NCBI GenBank assembly: GCA_009733575.1
Contig: ML769399.1
Location: forward strand, 369,260 to 433,259
Reading direction: 5' to 3'
Length of the DNA stretch: 64,000 bases
DNA from: Gymnopus androsaceus JB14
Taxonomy: Eukaryota; Basidiomycota; Agaricomycetes; Agaricales; Omphalotaceae
A model generated the notes under the pieces. The model ran no database searches, was not told the DNA's origin, and was given only the letters and a program-made list of their open reading frames with translations. The translations under genes were made by a program, and so were the position numbers. Below are positions 22,901-33,594 of the stretch, one piece after another. Positions within the stretch are counted from its first letter, which is position 1. Every line of letters starts with the position of its first letter.

Positions 22901-23082
22901 CATCTTTGAATTGGACATCTCCAAGTTCTCCAAGTTCTGCTATGGTATCATGAGCAACTTCGGTCGGCACGAAGAATTGTACCAAGCTCATCTGCTCCGA
23001 ACCTACAGGGAAGCATATTGCAAGCACTATCAGGGAAATTGCAGAAGTACTTACGGAGAAGACTAGAATAGTCGTCAGACAT
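19985..23082 (-). CDS. VPH1: V-type proton ATPase subunit a
   Basis: Membrane subunit of the V0 sector of the vacuolar/endosomal proton pump; forms the proton half-channels. Twelve exons joining in frame to 829 aa: 23082-23055, 23002-22902, 22846-22523, 22466-22348, 22283-21767, 21711-21424, 21371-21349 (23 nt), 21289-21031, 20973-20494, 20436-20185, 20122-20045, 20005-19985. The N-terminus has [19 protein letters not shown] and [19 protein letters not shown]; the membrane half has [29 protein letters not shown] and [19 protein letters not shown]. The essential arginine is in [14 protein letters not shown] (Arg744, equivalent to yeast Vph1 Arg735). The C-terminus is [20 protein letters not shown]. 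The introns at 21030-20974 and 20493-20437 are both 57 nt and stop-free, a trap for gene finders. Whether it is the vacuolar or Golgi isoform cannot be decided. Confidence 0.95.
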
Positions 23083-23905
23083 TTAGAAAGAAAGAAAGAG
23101 CAATGAACGTTGACTGCGAGAATGGTTGCAAGTTTGAAATTTCGAGCTTTTGTTATAGGCAGTATTTGCACAAATGAGTAAATGCCGCAGAGACATGACA
23201 GTGTCAAAAACTCTATGTTAGCTGCGCCGCTGTTGATGACACTGTTGGCGCTTGATCCAAGCAAGCATGGGTAGAGCAAACAGTAGAGGAAGGAAACAGA
23301 AGAACGGCTTGGAGGAACGAGATTAAGAGGGGAAGAAAGAACAAGACGAAGGCGTCTTGAGCGCATACACTACAACTTGACAAACTTTTGGCCAGCGTGT
23401 TACGGGTGCTCGTCGCTCGTTGCAAGATCCTGGCGTGTGGCAGCCGCAGCATTAAATGTGGAGTACAGGAATGGAATGAAGGGCGTTTAAAAATGATAAT
23501 GAGAAGTACGGGCCTGGGGGAGTTGAACACTTGAACACATTTAGTTACTAAGTTAGACCTGCCAATGTGGCTCGCAGTAAGGACTGGGCGCTTGTTAGCG
23601 CTTTGATCGGCACTTCCTTCTTGAACCTCGCTGCGCTGATACGAGTCTCCCCAGAAGCTTCTTACTCGAGATGGAGCCGATTGTCCAAGAACAGTAGTTG
23701 TTGGCTGGAATTATGAACGCGGCCTGGCTCTATCACTCATTTACAGCCATGGGTTTCACTAGCACTAGAAATGTAAACCATTTGCATTCCCTACGTCCGA
23801 TATATCCCGATTCCCAAGCTAAATCAGCCCCCTTTAGAGAATGTCGGTATAGAATCCTCGAAGATTCTAGACTTTACTCCGAGAGGTCACTAAGCTACCT
23901 TACAC
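23083..23905. other. Intergenic: V-ATPase promoter and GST 3' flank
   Basis: No conserved coding sequence; short frames only. The region carries the divergence-poor promoter of the V-ATPase gene. Confidence 0.4.
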
Positions 23906-24735
23906 CTATGCAAACTCCTCCAAACTGTTCAACAACGTTTCCCATCTCCTATTCTCCCAACTCAAGATATCTTTCCACTCCTCACTTTCCGCGCCAAAGC
24001 TTTCTTTGCACCACTGAAGAATCCCTGCCAGAGCGAAATCGGCAAAGGTCGGGTGCTCTCCACATATAAATCCACCTCCGGTCTCCTTCCCAGCGATCTG
24101 GTAGCTCTTTTCCACTAACATAAGCCCTTTTTCAGCCGCTTTCCACTCACGAACACGATCCTCTCCTCGGGGCGTCCATTCCTCAATTTTGCCTCCAATA
24201 GAAGCTTCCCTCGTGCGTTTAAAGTATTCCTGACTTCTTCCGGGTGGAAGCTTCTGGAATACTAAAGGACGGGCGAATTGACCGAGATGAGGAACAGTTC
24301 GAGACATGACATATGAGATGAACGCAGATTGGATCCCCTGCATTCCTGCAGGTATAAGACGAGGAGTAGAAGGGTACGTGGCGTCGAGATATACAGCTAT
24401 GTCGAATGATTCTGAAATGGCTCGGTTCGTGGTTGGATCGTATATCACAGGAAGGGTATAGTGTGGTGCGCCGTCGTCTTTGACATCAGTTGGGGCTGCG
24501 CCGAGCTTGACGCAGAGAGCTTCAATATCGGGATATTCGATCCATTCGGTTCTGTATGGGAGGCCTTTGTAATTCAGACAATACCTATATGGTAGTAAGG
24601 GCTCAGTTAAATAATGTGAATCGAAACCTCGAAGATCGCTGCACACCTTGTCTTCCAAGTATTCGGCGACCAGCATACTCCAGGCTCTGCGAAAGGGATA
24701 TCGTAGAAGATTATCGCTGTTTTATCATCCGACAT
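23906..24735 (-). CDS. Glutathione S-transferase, etherase-like (GTE/LigE-like) class
   Basis: Cytosolic GST of 255 aa, exons 24735-24647 and 24584-23906. The thioredoxin-like N-terminal domain starts IIFYDIPFAEPG and contains WSPNTWKTRYCLNYKGLPY, the signature of the fungal etherase-like class, with Ser23 near the glutathione site. HYTLPVIYDPTTNRAISESF supplies the cis-Pro and glutathione-binding ES-F segment. The all-alpha C-terminal domain contains GGGFICGEHPTFADFALAGI. In wood and litter fungi this class conjugates or cleaves aromatic ethers and xenobiotics; a detoxification role is inferred from family membership. Intron of 62 nt, GT-AG. Confidence 0.9.
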
Positions 24736-24846
24736 GGTAGTAGAGAACAGTAAATAAAAAGGACGTAATCGTTAGTACAGATTCGTTATCGATGGCTTAC
24801 TATACTTCCCATGGACTCAGATACGCCCTAATCCTGAACATAGCTA

Positions 24847-25425
24847 TTATAATAAGATAAAATAATGCACCAACGCGCCTCCCAACCCAATCGAACCTGC
24901 TATAAGAACCTGGACTCTCATTGACGCCCCTAAGCCCAAACCCACAGCACCGTTCCTATTAGCAATAGTCGTCGAGGTACTGAATATCCGAGTCGTAACT
25001 GTATGACCAGATACGACGGTTACAGTTGTACGCGTGCTAACGCTGGTTATTAACGATACTGAGGAGGATGAGGTAGAATGCGCTGAGGTAGTCGTTGTGG
25101 TACCTCTGGAAACTGAGCCTTATGTTGACTTGGATCCAGAGGCGGCGGTCACTGTAGATGTGGCTCGAGCAGTGGTTCTAATGGACGTTTTGGTTGCTGC
25201 AGTAGCGGTGTGATGTATCGTTGTTCTGTGAGCAGATAGAAGGTTTATATTAATAAATATATCAGCAACCTCGTACAAACGGCGAAATTGAAAGAGAGAG
25301 ACGTACGCTCTCGGAATGACAGTAATACTCGTAGTCGATCCACCCCCATCCACCACAGCTGCAGCTACTAGCGTCGATGACACGATGAACGCAAGAAAGA
25401 ATACGGTGTATGATTTTAAGAACAT
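24847..25425 (-). pseudogene. Mucin-like GPI protein gene with in-frame TAA
   Basis: Third Ser/Thr-rich gene of the window. Exon 1 25425-25307 encodes a signal peptide (MFLKSYTVFFLAFIVSSTLV); exon 2 starts at 25225. After 33 codons an in-frame TAA occurs at 25122-25120 (GSKST-stop), yet the same frame stays open for a further 90 codons to 24847 with TTTTSAHSTSSSSVS-like sequence and a hydrophobic C-terminal tail suited to GPI anchoring. The total from both exons is an exact multiple of three. I find no intron that removes the stop in frame. Best read as a recent nonsense mutation; readthrough or strain-specific polymorphism are alternatives. Confidence 0.7.
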
Positions 25426-25621
25426 CGAAGCAGCTGGGCAGTTGAGCGCTGATTACAACTGAGCAAAAGATTAAATAATAAGATAGGGGTATTCGAAATT
25501 TCAGAGGTTTTTTGGGTGAAACGGGCATGCGACCTCATCCAAACCGAATGGAAAAGACATGCAGACACTGCAACAAAAAAAAACGAAAAAAAACTCAATA
25601 ATCACTGAGTGGAAATGGAAT

Positions 25622-25701
25622 GGGGCGAATCCGGATTCAAACCGAAGACCTCTCGACTTTGAACATTCAAGACAGGCATTATACCTCTAAACCATACGCC
25701 C
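25622..25701 (-). pseudogene. Degenerate tRNA-Pro-like copy
   Basis: Acceptor (GGGCGTA...TTCGCCC), D-arm and T-arm match the tRNA-Pro at 14641-14731 almost base for base. The anticodon arm is disrupted: CCTGT cannot pair with the opposing bases, and the arm contains TTGAA-TG-TTCAA instead of the UGG loop. Likely a tRNA pseudogene, though an unusual intron-containing isoacceptor cannot be excluded by eye. Confidence 0.55.
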
Positions 25702-25811
25702 ATGGTTTCTAGCAAAGATTAAGCAACATATCTAACTACTTCTCTGCATGTCAGACTCTTAAAAGTGACACGGTAGCGGAAGAGAAAGGAATCATTGGAT
25801 CATAAGGAGAG

Positions 25812-27000
25812 TATGGTATGTATGAGACAATGGCACGACTACCAGCTCCAGGGAGCCTGTCCAGATCCAATCCTCTCCCTACCAATCGCAACGCTCTTCA
25901 CTAACACTCGAATTCGGATTCGACGAACTGCTCCCCAACTCCACCCTCAGTCAACGGAATCAATGGACACTTGGACAGACGCAGGAATTAATCATTTGCT
26001 GATGAGTCCAAAATGACACCGTTGAGACTTGGGCAGCGTGTTCGACGAGGTTTGCGGGCGGGGTGTTCAAGCCCAATGTGGCAGTAGTTGCACTGGCGGA
26101 TAGATGTTGTGCTGACGCTGAACATGGACCGGCTATGGCGTTTGCGTTGGTGCTGGCACCACCAAAGTCGCTGGCTTGGGAGAAGCAGTAGGAGTCGTAG
26201 TAGTAGTCGAAGACCCATTATATAGCAGAGATGATAATATTTATGACGGGCGATAGGTGCAGGGTGCGCAATAGGACCTATTCCTCCTCCTTAACCTCTC
26301 CTGCGGCCATAACCATACCCAACACCATAATCCCAACGAGTGGATGAGGATTACTTAACGGAGGACCAGTAGTTGCAAGTAGGATGAAGGCGAGTGTGCA
26401 GTGGGGTCGAAGGACTCGTTAGTCCGCGCTTTTTGAAGCAAAATTGGCACTTTTACTCGGACCGGGACCAAATCCAGGTATGTGTAAGACAATGGCACGA
26501 CTACCAGCTCCAGGGATCATGACCGCCGTTGAAACTTGGGTAGCGTGTTCGACGAGGTTTGCGGGCGGGAGTTGTTGTTCAAGTCCAATGTGGCAGTAGT
26601 TGCACTGGCGGATAGGTGTTGTGTTGACGTTGAATATGGACCGGCTACGACGTTTGCGTCGGTGCTGGCACTACCGAAGCCGCTGGCTTGGGAGAAGCAG
26701 TAGGAGTCGTAGTATCAGTCAAAGACTGATGATGATGTTCATCATGACGGGCAATAGGAGCAAGGTGCGCAATAGGACCTATTCCTCCTCCCTAACCTCT
26801 CCTGCGGCCATGACCATACCCAACACCATAATCACAACGAGTGGATGAATAGTAATTTGACAGAGAACCAATAGGTGCAGGCAGGATGAAGGCGTGTGTG
26901 CAGCGGGTCAAAGGACTCGTTATTACGCGCCATTTGATGCAAAATTGGAGCAGAGCACTTTTTCTCGGACCAGGAGCAAATCCAATGAAGCCGGATAGAA
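25812..27000. repeat. Degenerate direct duplication of about 0.5-0.65 kb with T/P-rich coding remnants
   Basis: Unit 1 begins near 25812, unit 2 near 26475. Shared blocks include AGACAATGGCACGACTACCA, TGGCAGTAGTTGCACTGGCG, GGCTTGGGAGAAGCAGTAGG and TGCGCAATAGGACCTATTCC. Unit 1 has an extra 150 bp (about 25860-26010). On the minus strand each unit holds a short Thr/Pro frame with TPTASPKPA and VVPAPTQT then a stop, so the duplicated sequence is probably the remains of a secreted T/P-rich protein gene. No intact gene is present. Confidence 0.65.
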
Positions 27001-28705
27001 CTGCTACTGATGATGCTGGTGAAGTACACGAGGAGATAGACGCATTTGAGGCAATCCTAGACTCTAGAGACTCCGAACTGCACCGTGTCGTTATCTATGG
27101 TGGGTGAGCGAATGGATAGGGAATGAAGGAGATGGGAAGAGGCGGCGTTACATAGTTTCAGAAGGAAGACGGAAAACAATGGGGAAAAAAGCAAATTAAA
27201 AATCGTTCACCTTACTCGTGTTCGTTCACCTCATGCATCGAAGCCATCGCAGCCCATCCCCAAACATCATACCAGCGAAACACCAAACGAAGTAAATGAA
27301 CGAACACTAAAAAATATACCTCTTGAACACCTCTTTTTATTCGGTCCTCCGACTTGCACTCTCGGAGAATGTCTTCATTCAGTTCCCGTTTTCGAGTTCC
27401 CATAACAATTGGAGTTGGCACTCTTGTCAGGCGGATTGTGCTGGCTGAGAAGTGAAGGGAGAAATAGATGTGTCAGTCTAGTGTGGACCAAGTGCAAATG
27501 AGCGCCCACATGAGCGTTAAACGGTTTATTCTTGCTTATTGCTTCTACTGGCAGTCCCAATCCTCCTACGCGATACCGTTGAAACATGATGAAACATGAA
27601 TGGAAGGAGAACGATGCCAGGTGGATACCCCTTACTCATTCGTACGAGTGCCTTTTCCACCCGAATATCAAAGAAAACCTGGAGCCCAACCAGCCAATGC
27701 CCAACTCATAGTTCCCTATATTCGTCTGCTCTCAATGACCTTGCCTGAGAGTTCGGCACTGCTCTTGAGCAAGAGCAGTACTAGACAAAGAGAGCACGAA
27801 GACAAAGAGACTCGGATGGGTCCGATCCAAGATTCACAATCGAGTTGCGCGCGCGCCAGTCTAAATTCATTGTCGTCCACGCTCCGAATCATCTCAGCTC
27901 TGGTATCGTCGACGTCTAACAGTCCGTCAACTTCCAGGACATAATGATCCAATCCAACGACGCATCTCACTCCTCTATCTCCTCCGTAGGCTCGGTCCCA
28001 GCCTGTTTATGAGCTCACTGCCCTTGGCGGGAGCTGTCGATAGGCTCCTCCGCACTGCTGCCAGACTCCTCCAAACCTACCCAGTCCGAGATTACTCAGA
28101 CCTTTCCTAGTGGGACCAAACAAGACTGTGGCTAATGCTCCTGATTTAAGATAATGGGGTTTTCGATGAAAATTACGGTTCCGTACTAACGCTCCCACAG
28201 CACGACAACTTGGGCTCTGAAACATTCTCTCAGCGCTCAGCGCCCAATTAAATTTACAATCGACTGGACCATGATCACCACCAGCCTCTCAGTGCGGCTT
28301 AGGCAGGCCGAAAATCAGTTTCATTTCTATATTTCCACATATTATACTCGTCCCCTCAGATCGTTCTGTGTTGTATTACCGCTTTGAAGACCATATGGCA
28401 TTTCCTTCAAGGAACTTTAGGGGTCGGCGATACATGCCCTTCCGAGTCTCTTTTCAATCCCATCGACATCCGTTACTGCATAGTAGAGTTGAGTTTTAGG
28501 CTTCCTTTCATGTGGTGAGATTCCCAAAATAATATTGACAGACAGGACAAAGTAGTCCATTCAATTATCTTTACTATGTGTAGCGCCTTGAACTCAATGG
28601 CTCTACAGTATAAAAAGTTCACCTTGTTAGAAACCTTCCGGCGCCAACAGCGGACACTAGAAGCCCATTGTATCTGCGTCTCTGTTCTAACACATTCATA
28701 CAGCG
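27001..28705. other. Gene-poor stretch, nothing supported
   Basis: Overlapping frames of 60-115 codons occur on both strands between 27212 and 28225 with no recognisable motif or coherent splicing. The last 150 bp hold the promoter of the secreted-protein gene (CAGTATAAAAAG near 28605). Confidence 0.4.
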
Positions 28706-29791
28706 ATGAGATCTGTCCAAGCCTATGTCCTGCTTGCTGCTCTACTCCTGCCTTTCACGAATGCGGTCCCTGTCGAGGAGGCCCGCACTGTGGATGACTC
28801 TAATATGGTCCGAACTCCTGCTGGTTTACGTCTCATCGAGAACGTTCACGCTGTTCCGGAGGGCGGATCGGTCAAGCTTGTTGGCTCGTGAGTCTATAGT
28901 CCCAGTGTTTTTTAGCCAGCAACTCACTCATTCAATTAGTGAGATCCATCTTTTGGATGAAACCGGCATAGTCATTCACGTTGCCACGAACGACAACGCC
29001 AAGATTGGATCCAGTGCGGCCACAAGTACGACTAGCGCTGCCGACACAGAGGAATCTGGATGGATTGCCTTTGCTTACTGGTTCAATAATGTTACAGACA
29101 GTGTCATTGACTCGTTCACCACAACGTGGGAGGTCCCACCCGTTCCCGCCGAAAACCATAACCAGACCATCTTCCTCTTCAGCGCCCTTCAGCCAGTCAC
29201 TAGCGCTGCGATCCTTCAGCCCGTGGGTTTTTCTTGATATCTCAAAGAGGTTTCCGTTATGATGTTATTCCTGTAAAAAAAAAGGTTTTACAATTCGGGC
29301 CTTCCGCTGCTGGAGGTGGATCTTACTGGGCGGTCGCCTCTTGTGAGCTTTTTTCTACATATTTTTTCATTAGACATGTCTGGTATTCATTTGATTGGGT
29401 TTAAGGGTACGTTGGTACAAGTGCAACCTTTTTCAGCTCCCTCGTCGAGGTCACGCCTGGGCAAGAGTTGACTGGCGTGGTCACACTTGCCAGCAGTAAT
29501 GGCTCTTCATACGATTATGTCGCGGAATTTACTGGCATTCCTGGAACCTCAATTACCGCCAATGGATCAGATGTACTCCTTACGGCCACTGAGACTTTGG
29601 AGACATATGGTATCACCACTGCGGCGGATTACCCTACTGGATCAACGACGTTCTACGACATTAATATTTCTGTGACCAGCGGTGCACCTGAGACGGTCTG
29701 GTCAAGCGTCAGCGACACACCTGATGGCGTTAGCGCTTCCGTGGCCGTTCAAGGATACAGTAATGCGGAGGTTGTTATTAACTATCCCTAG
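28706..29791 (+). CDS. Secreted protein of an uncharacterised Agaricomycete family
   Basis: Predicted extracellular protein of 302 aa, exons 28706-28887, 28940-29222, 29285-29342, 29406-29791. Signal peptide MRSVQAYVLLAALLLPFTNA. The core has WIAFAYWFNNVTDSVIDSFT, TTWEVPPVP, QTIFLFSALQP, ILQPVLQFGPSAAGGGSYWA and VASWYVG, a pattern I recognise from many hypothetical secreted proteins of mushrooms, with a beta-rich, lectin/glucanase-like look but no assigned activity. The exon 2/3 intron ends in an A-rich AAAAAAG acceptor in place of a pyrimidine tract, which is unusual though demanded by the conserved ILQPV-LQFG junction. Function unknown. Confidence 0.82.
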
Positions 29792-31240
29792 ATAATTCCA
29801 TACAATGTCTCGGTCATTAATTCGAAAAATCCTGAACTTGATTGAAAAGAAGATCATGGTAATGTCAGATTTTTGGGGCGATACGGTAACGCGAACCTTC
29901 GTATAGATACAGTACTGACTATACGAGGATGTAAGTACCAAAACAGGTTGAAAGGTCCAGCTTTGACATTACCCGCTGTGAAATTCTACAAGCTCCGAGA
30001 GACTGACTTGATCTTAGCTACTTTTTACATTCTGCCAGTGGTTATCGCTTCAAATTTCACAAGTAAATATGCGAGGGGAGGACTCAGAGGAGGGCGAGGA
30101 ATCAGGACTGGGCAGTGGGTGGGTATCCTTAGTACTTTAGTCTTTGAGACTTCAATAAGTACCACTGAGTTACAAGAACCTGCTGACTGTCAAATTCGCG
30201 AGTGAAGGAATCAAGGCGGTCGAGATATATCAGGCACTGTCCGAGTCCAATTTCATCCTTGGGTTCACCACTTACAGCACATGTACCAACCACTTGGCCC
30301 GGGAGCCCTCCATCCTCTGGTCCCGACAACTCAACCTATGATCGAGTTTCGAATCGATGCGGAGCTGGAGTTTGAAATTGGTTCGGGATTACTGAGAGAA
30401 GGACTGAAAGGTCAAGATTGGGTCAAGATATGCTCGAGCGAAAAGGAATTAATCAGAACCTAGCACATCTCACAGTGCTGTGATTCGAACACGCAACTTC
30501 CTGGTCTAATCAAGATCTCACTGAGTCACACCCTGCCAACGAGCTACTGGCAGAAGTTAAGTTTAGAGCAACCAGAGACTCATCGACTGTGACTCGATTC
30601 TCCCTAGTCCCAATTGGCCTCTAGAGTCTACGACGACCACGTCCAATGTCTCAAAATCTCCCCCAACTGTAGGCGTGCCGAGCTTCGTTCCTAGTCAGTC
30701 TCGAATCACCGCCACGGCTCCCGGACTCTCCCTCCTCATCCCCGCAATCCATTCCCACCCGTATTGTGATAATCTCCACCGTGCCGCGTAATAAAATCTT
30801 CCTTCCCTACTTCCTGTCTGTGGAATAGAGCGAATGGACGGGTGCTCATCATGAAGAACCGAACAGGGAAGGATAACGATAAGAACGAATGGATATACGA
30901 TAGGACTCCGATTCAACGCCGTGAGGGAGGTTCTAGAGGTTGATTAGCGGCTGACATTGTACTGTTAGCAAGAGGGGGAGGCGGAGGAAGGAGGAGTAAT
31001 TTTAAACGTGCTTTGGTTTTGGTTTGGTTCTTAAACCCTTTCTGTCATGTTGTGTTGGTTGCAATCGGGATTGGCCTTGGGGAGAATACTTAAGAGGCTC
31101 AGTGCTATCGTGAGCGACAATGATTTCTGGGGATCTCGCGAATATCGTACATCATACTAGATTATACTACATACTTTTTTTTGCATGATCCATCGATAGC
31201 GTACAATATTTTTTGTGTCGACGTGTATGCATTTGTTTCT
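29792..31240. other. Intergenic, no gene supported
   Basis: About 1.45 kb between the secreted-protein gene and the oxidoreductase promoter. It contains a tRNA-Trp-like T-arm fragment near 30465-30540 that does not fold fully, and otherwise only short frames. Confidence 0.4.
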
Positions 31241-31302
31241 CGGTTGCGTTCCGAGTGAAATTGTTTCCTCGGTTGCTTTCCGAACTCCCCGGTTGTTTTC
31301 CG
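31241..31302. promoter_or_regulatory. Three CGG-N7-CCG boxes upstream of oxidoreductase
   Basis: CGGTTGCGTTCCG (31241-31253), CGGTTGCTTTCCG (31270-31282) and CGGTTGTTTTCCG (31290-31302), the first two extended to T-CGG...CCG-A. Inverted CGG triplets at fixed spacing are the classic target of fungal Zn2Cys6 regulators. They lie 144-205 bp upstream of the start codon. Confidence 0.6.
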
Positions 31303-31404
31303 AATGAAGAGATGTAATTATCGTTCACTTTTGAGTAACTTCTCGCATTCTATCGAGTTCGAACAGCTGCTATCATCCTTCTAAACAAGGTAATGCGGAA
31401 CTCA

Positions 31405-31411
31405 TATATAA
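31405..31411 (+). promoter_or_regulatory. TATA box of the oxidoreductase gene
   Basis: TATATAA in CTCATATATAACGATGG, 35-41 nt upstream of the ATG at 31446. Confidence 0.5.
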
Positions 31412-31445
31412 CGATGGAATAAGCCACCGTCTCATCCCAGCTATC

Positions 31446-32697
31446 ATGTCTCAAAAAGTGCTTTTCCTAGAGAAAGCCAAAGGCGCATTCGTGGTGGCCA
31501 ACGCCCCCATCTTGAAGCCTGGTCCTGGGCAGATCTCCATCAAAGTCATCAGTGCTGCTCTGAATCCAGCTGATTGGAAGATTCAGGCGTTTGACGTCTT
31601 CATACAGAAGTATCCTACAATTCTTGGTACAGACATTGCTGGTGACGTGGAAGAGATCGGCGAGGGTGTCGAAAACTTCGCCAAAGGCGACAAAGTGTAT
31701 GTTTGCAGCTTTTTTCTGGCCGGATCGCGAGCTGATACCCATTTAGCTTCTGCCAGGGTTATTTCGTTAGCGAAATGGCTGGCTTTCAGCAGTACACTCT
31801 GATCCCTGCTGATATCGTTGGCAAGGTCAGTCATCTCTCGACTACTTGTATGACGTGTCTTCAGCTTTGATCATTCAGATTCCTTCCAACATCGACTATG
31901 CGCAGGCTGCGTCAATTCCTCTTGGATTCACCACTTCTGCTGTCGGCATCATGTCTGCACACGGATTAGCTCTCAATCCTTCCTTTGACTCCAACGTTAG
32001 CTTTTCCGGAAAACCGGTGTTCGTTTTTGGTGGTAGCACGTCGGTTGGTCAATCTGGTTCGTCGTTCCATTCCATCCTTAGGCGTCCGGGTAGGTATTCT
32101 TACCCATTTGCATAGCTATCCAAATCTTTAGGTTTCTTGGGTTCAGCACAATCATCACATACGCCTCTGCCAGACACACTGATTTCTTGAAATCTCTCGG
32201 TGCCACGCATGTCATTGACCGTACAGAGGTTTCTGTGGATAACTTGGCAGAGGTCGTCAAGAAAATTGCCAACGCACCAATCGAAAATGCTTTCAACGCA
32301 GTCGCAGACGACAGTTCTCGAACTGCTTGCTTCGATTCTCTTGCTGAAGGCGGAAAGTTGGCCGATGTGGACCCACAAGCTAAAGATCGAGGAGATGGAA
32401 AGAAGGTGTTCACGATTTTTGGATCTGTGCATTCACCCCAGAACAGAGAGTTTGGGCGTATTCTGTGGAATAACTTGCCTAGAATGGTACAAGACGGAAC
32501 GATCGTGGTGAGTTATGACACAACTGACCTTATATGCTTTCGCGGTTCTGAGACACTATAATCATTTTATTTAGCCCAACCGTGTGGAAAAACTCCCAAA
32601 TGGTCTTGCCGGAATCGACGACGGATTGAAGAAGATGAGGGCCAATCAGGTTAGCGGTGTTAAATTGATTGCTTTCCCCCAGGAGACGGTCCAATGA
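31446..32697 (+). CDS. MDR-family NAD(P)H-dependent oxidoreductase (zinc-independent, ToxD/enoyl-reductase-like)
   Basis: Medium-chain dehydrogenase/reductase of 340 aa, exons 31446-31696, 31747-31825, 31879-32056, 32116-32507, 32575-32697. GroES-like domain: KPGPGQISIKVISAALNPAD, YPTILGTDIAGDVEEIG, GDKVFCQGYF. Rossmann domain: PVFVFGGSTSVGQSAIQ (residues about 157-172) then FSTIITYASARHTDFLKSLG and HVIDRTE. The catalytic zinc ligands of alcohol dehydrogenases are absent, matching the quinone-reductase/enoyl-reductase-like branch often found with secondary metabolism or stress response. No biosynthetic cluster is nearby. Likely under Zn2Cys6 control given the boxes at 31241-31302. Substrate unknown. 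Confidence 0.9.
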
Positions 32698-32906
32698 GCC
32701 TCGTAGATATTGGCTTAACTGATCAGTGCTCCACTGGAAGGAATAGTATCAAAAGTGTGTTTCAGCTTGTTCAATGATCATGATCATGATAGTGTCTGCC
32801 TATGGGAGACTAGCTCAGGCGCGAAGCTAGAGATTGAGATTAGATTTGGGTGAAGATAGAGAATTATTGAGTCTAGATTCCAAAGACTAATTGGTTGATA
32901 GATATG

Positions 32907-33084
32907 CATCAGCAAAACCTGTACCATCACAATACATTTCTTTCATCTCTGGAGCAAGGATAGTAATTCCAGAGATCTCCAGAGACCTCTGGAGATGCCT
33001 GGAGGAGTTTGACAGCTTTTTGACAGCTGTCAGAGCTCTGGAGATCTCTGGAGACCTCTGGAGACCAACCAGGTTTTGCTGATG
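32907..33084. repeat. Short TIR element, CATCAGCAAAACCTG ends
   Basis: Perfect 15-bp terminal inverted repeat CATCAGCAAAACCTG / CAGGTTTTGCTGATG enclosing a low-complexity core of overlapping CTCTGGAGA/TCTCCAGAG units. One of at least six related ends in the window. No target duplication is obvious. Confidence 0.7.
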
Positions 33085-33594
33085 TGAGCCTAAAAGATGT
33101 GGTACCGACATGGCATCTCATTGTACACTTTTGTTTGGTCTCAATGAAGAAGAGAAAGGTTCACGGGGGAGCTGAGACTAACCAGTTGTGAGGGGAGAGA
33201 CACATCAAGAGGTGAATTGGAGAAAGCCGGAGGTGTCTACAGGCACCTGGACCAAGAGTTGGAGGGTTTTGGAGCAATGGCCAGAGAGAGCTAATGATAC
33301 TGAATTGATGTCCAAGTAAATAGACAATGAGAATGGATAAAAGAACTACTGGAAAGAATGATCCAAGTAGCCATAGATGAATAAGAACGATGATCAATGT
33401 GATAGACAGATAACAAGCTCAAAATATGGGATTGTGACAAGCCCTGCAGCTACATTGAGCTTTCCACTTAGTGGTGGTTTGGGACAGGAAGAACATTTGT
33501 ATTTTTTTGGACCCGAGATCCTTTATACCCGAAAAATAGTACCAGTGTAAAGTAAGAAATAATAAATATGTACGAATTTAATTTCCATTTGGAT

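Noticed and set aside
27600..27970. Opposed frames of 84-114 codons
   Set aside because: Both strands open over the same bases with no recognisable sequence; cannot choose either.
30465..30540. tRNA-Trp-like gene on the minus strand
   Set aside because: TTGCGTGTTCGAATCAC matches the tRNA-Trp T-arm region, but the T-stem outer pairs, acceptor and anticodon arm do not form; at most a fragment.
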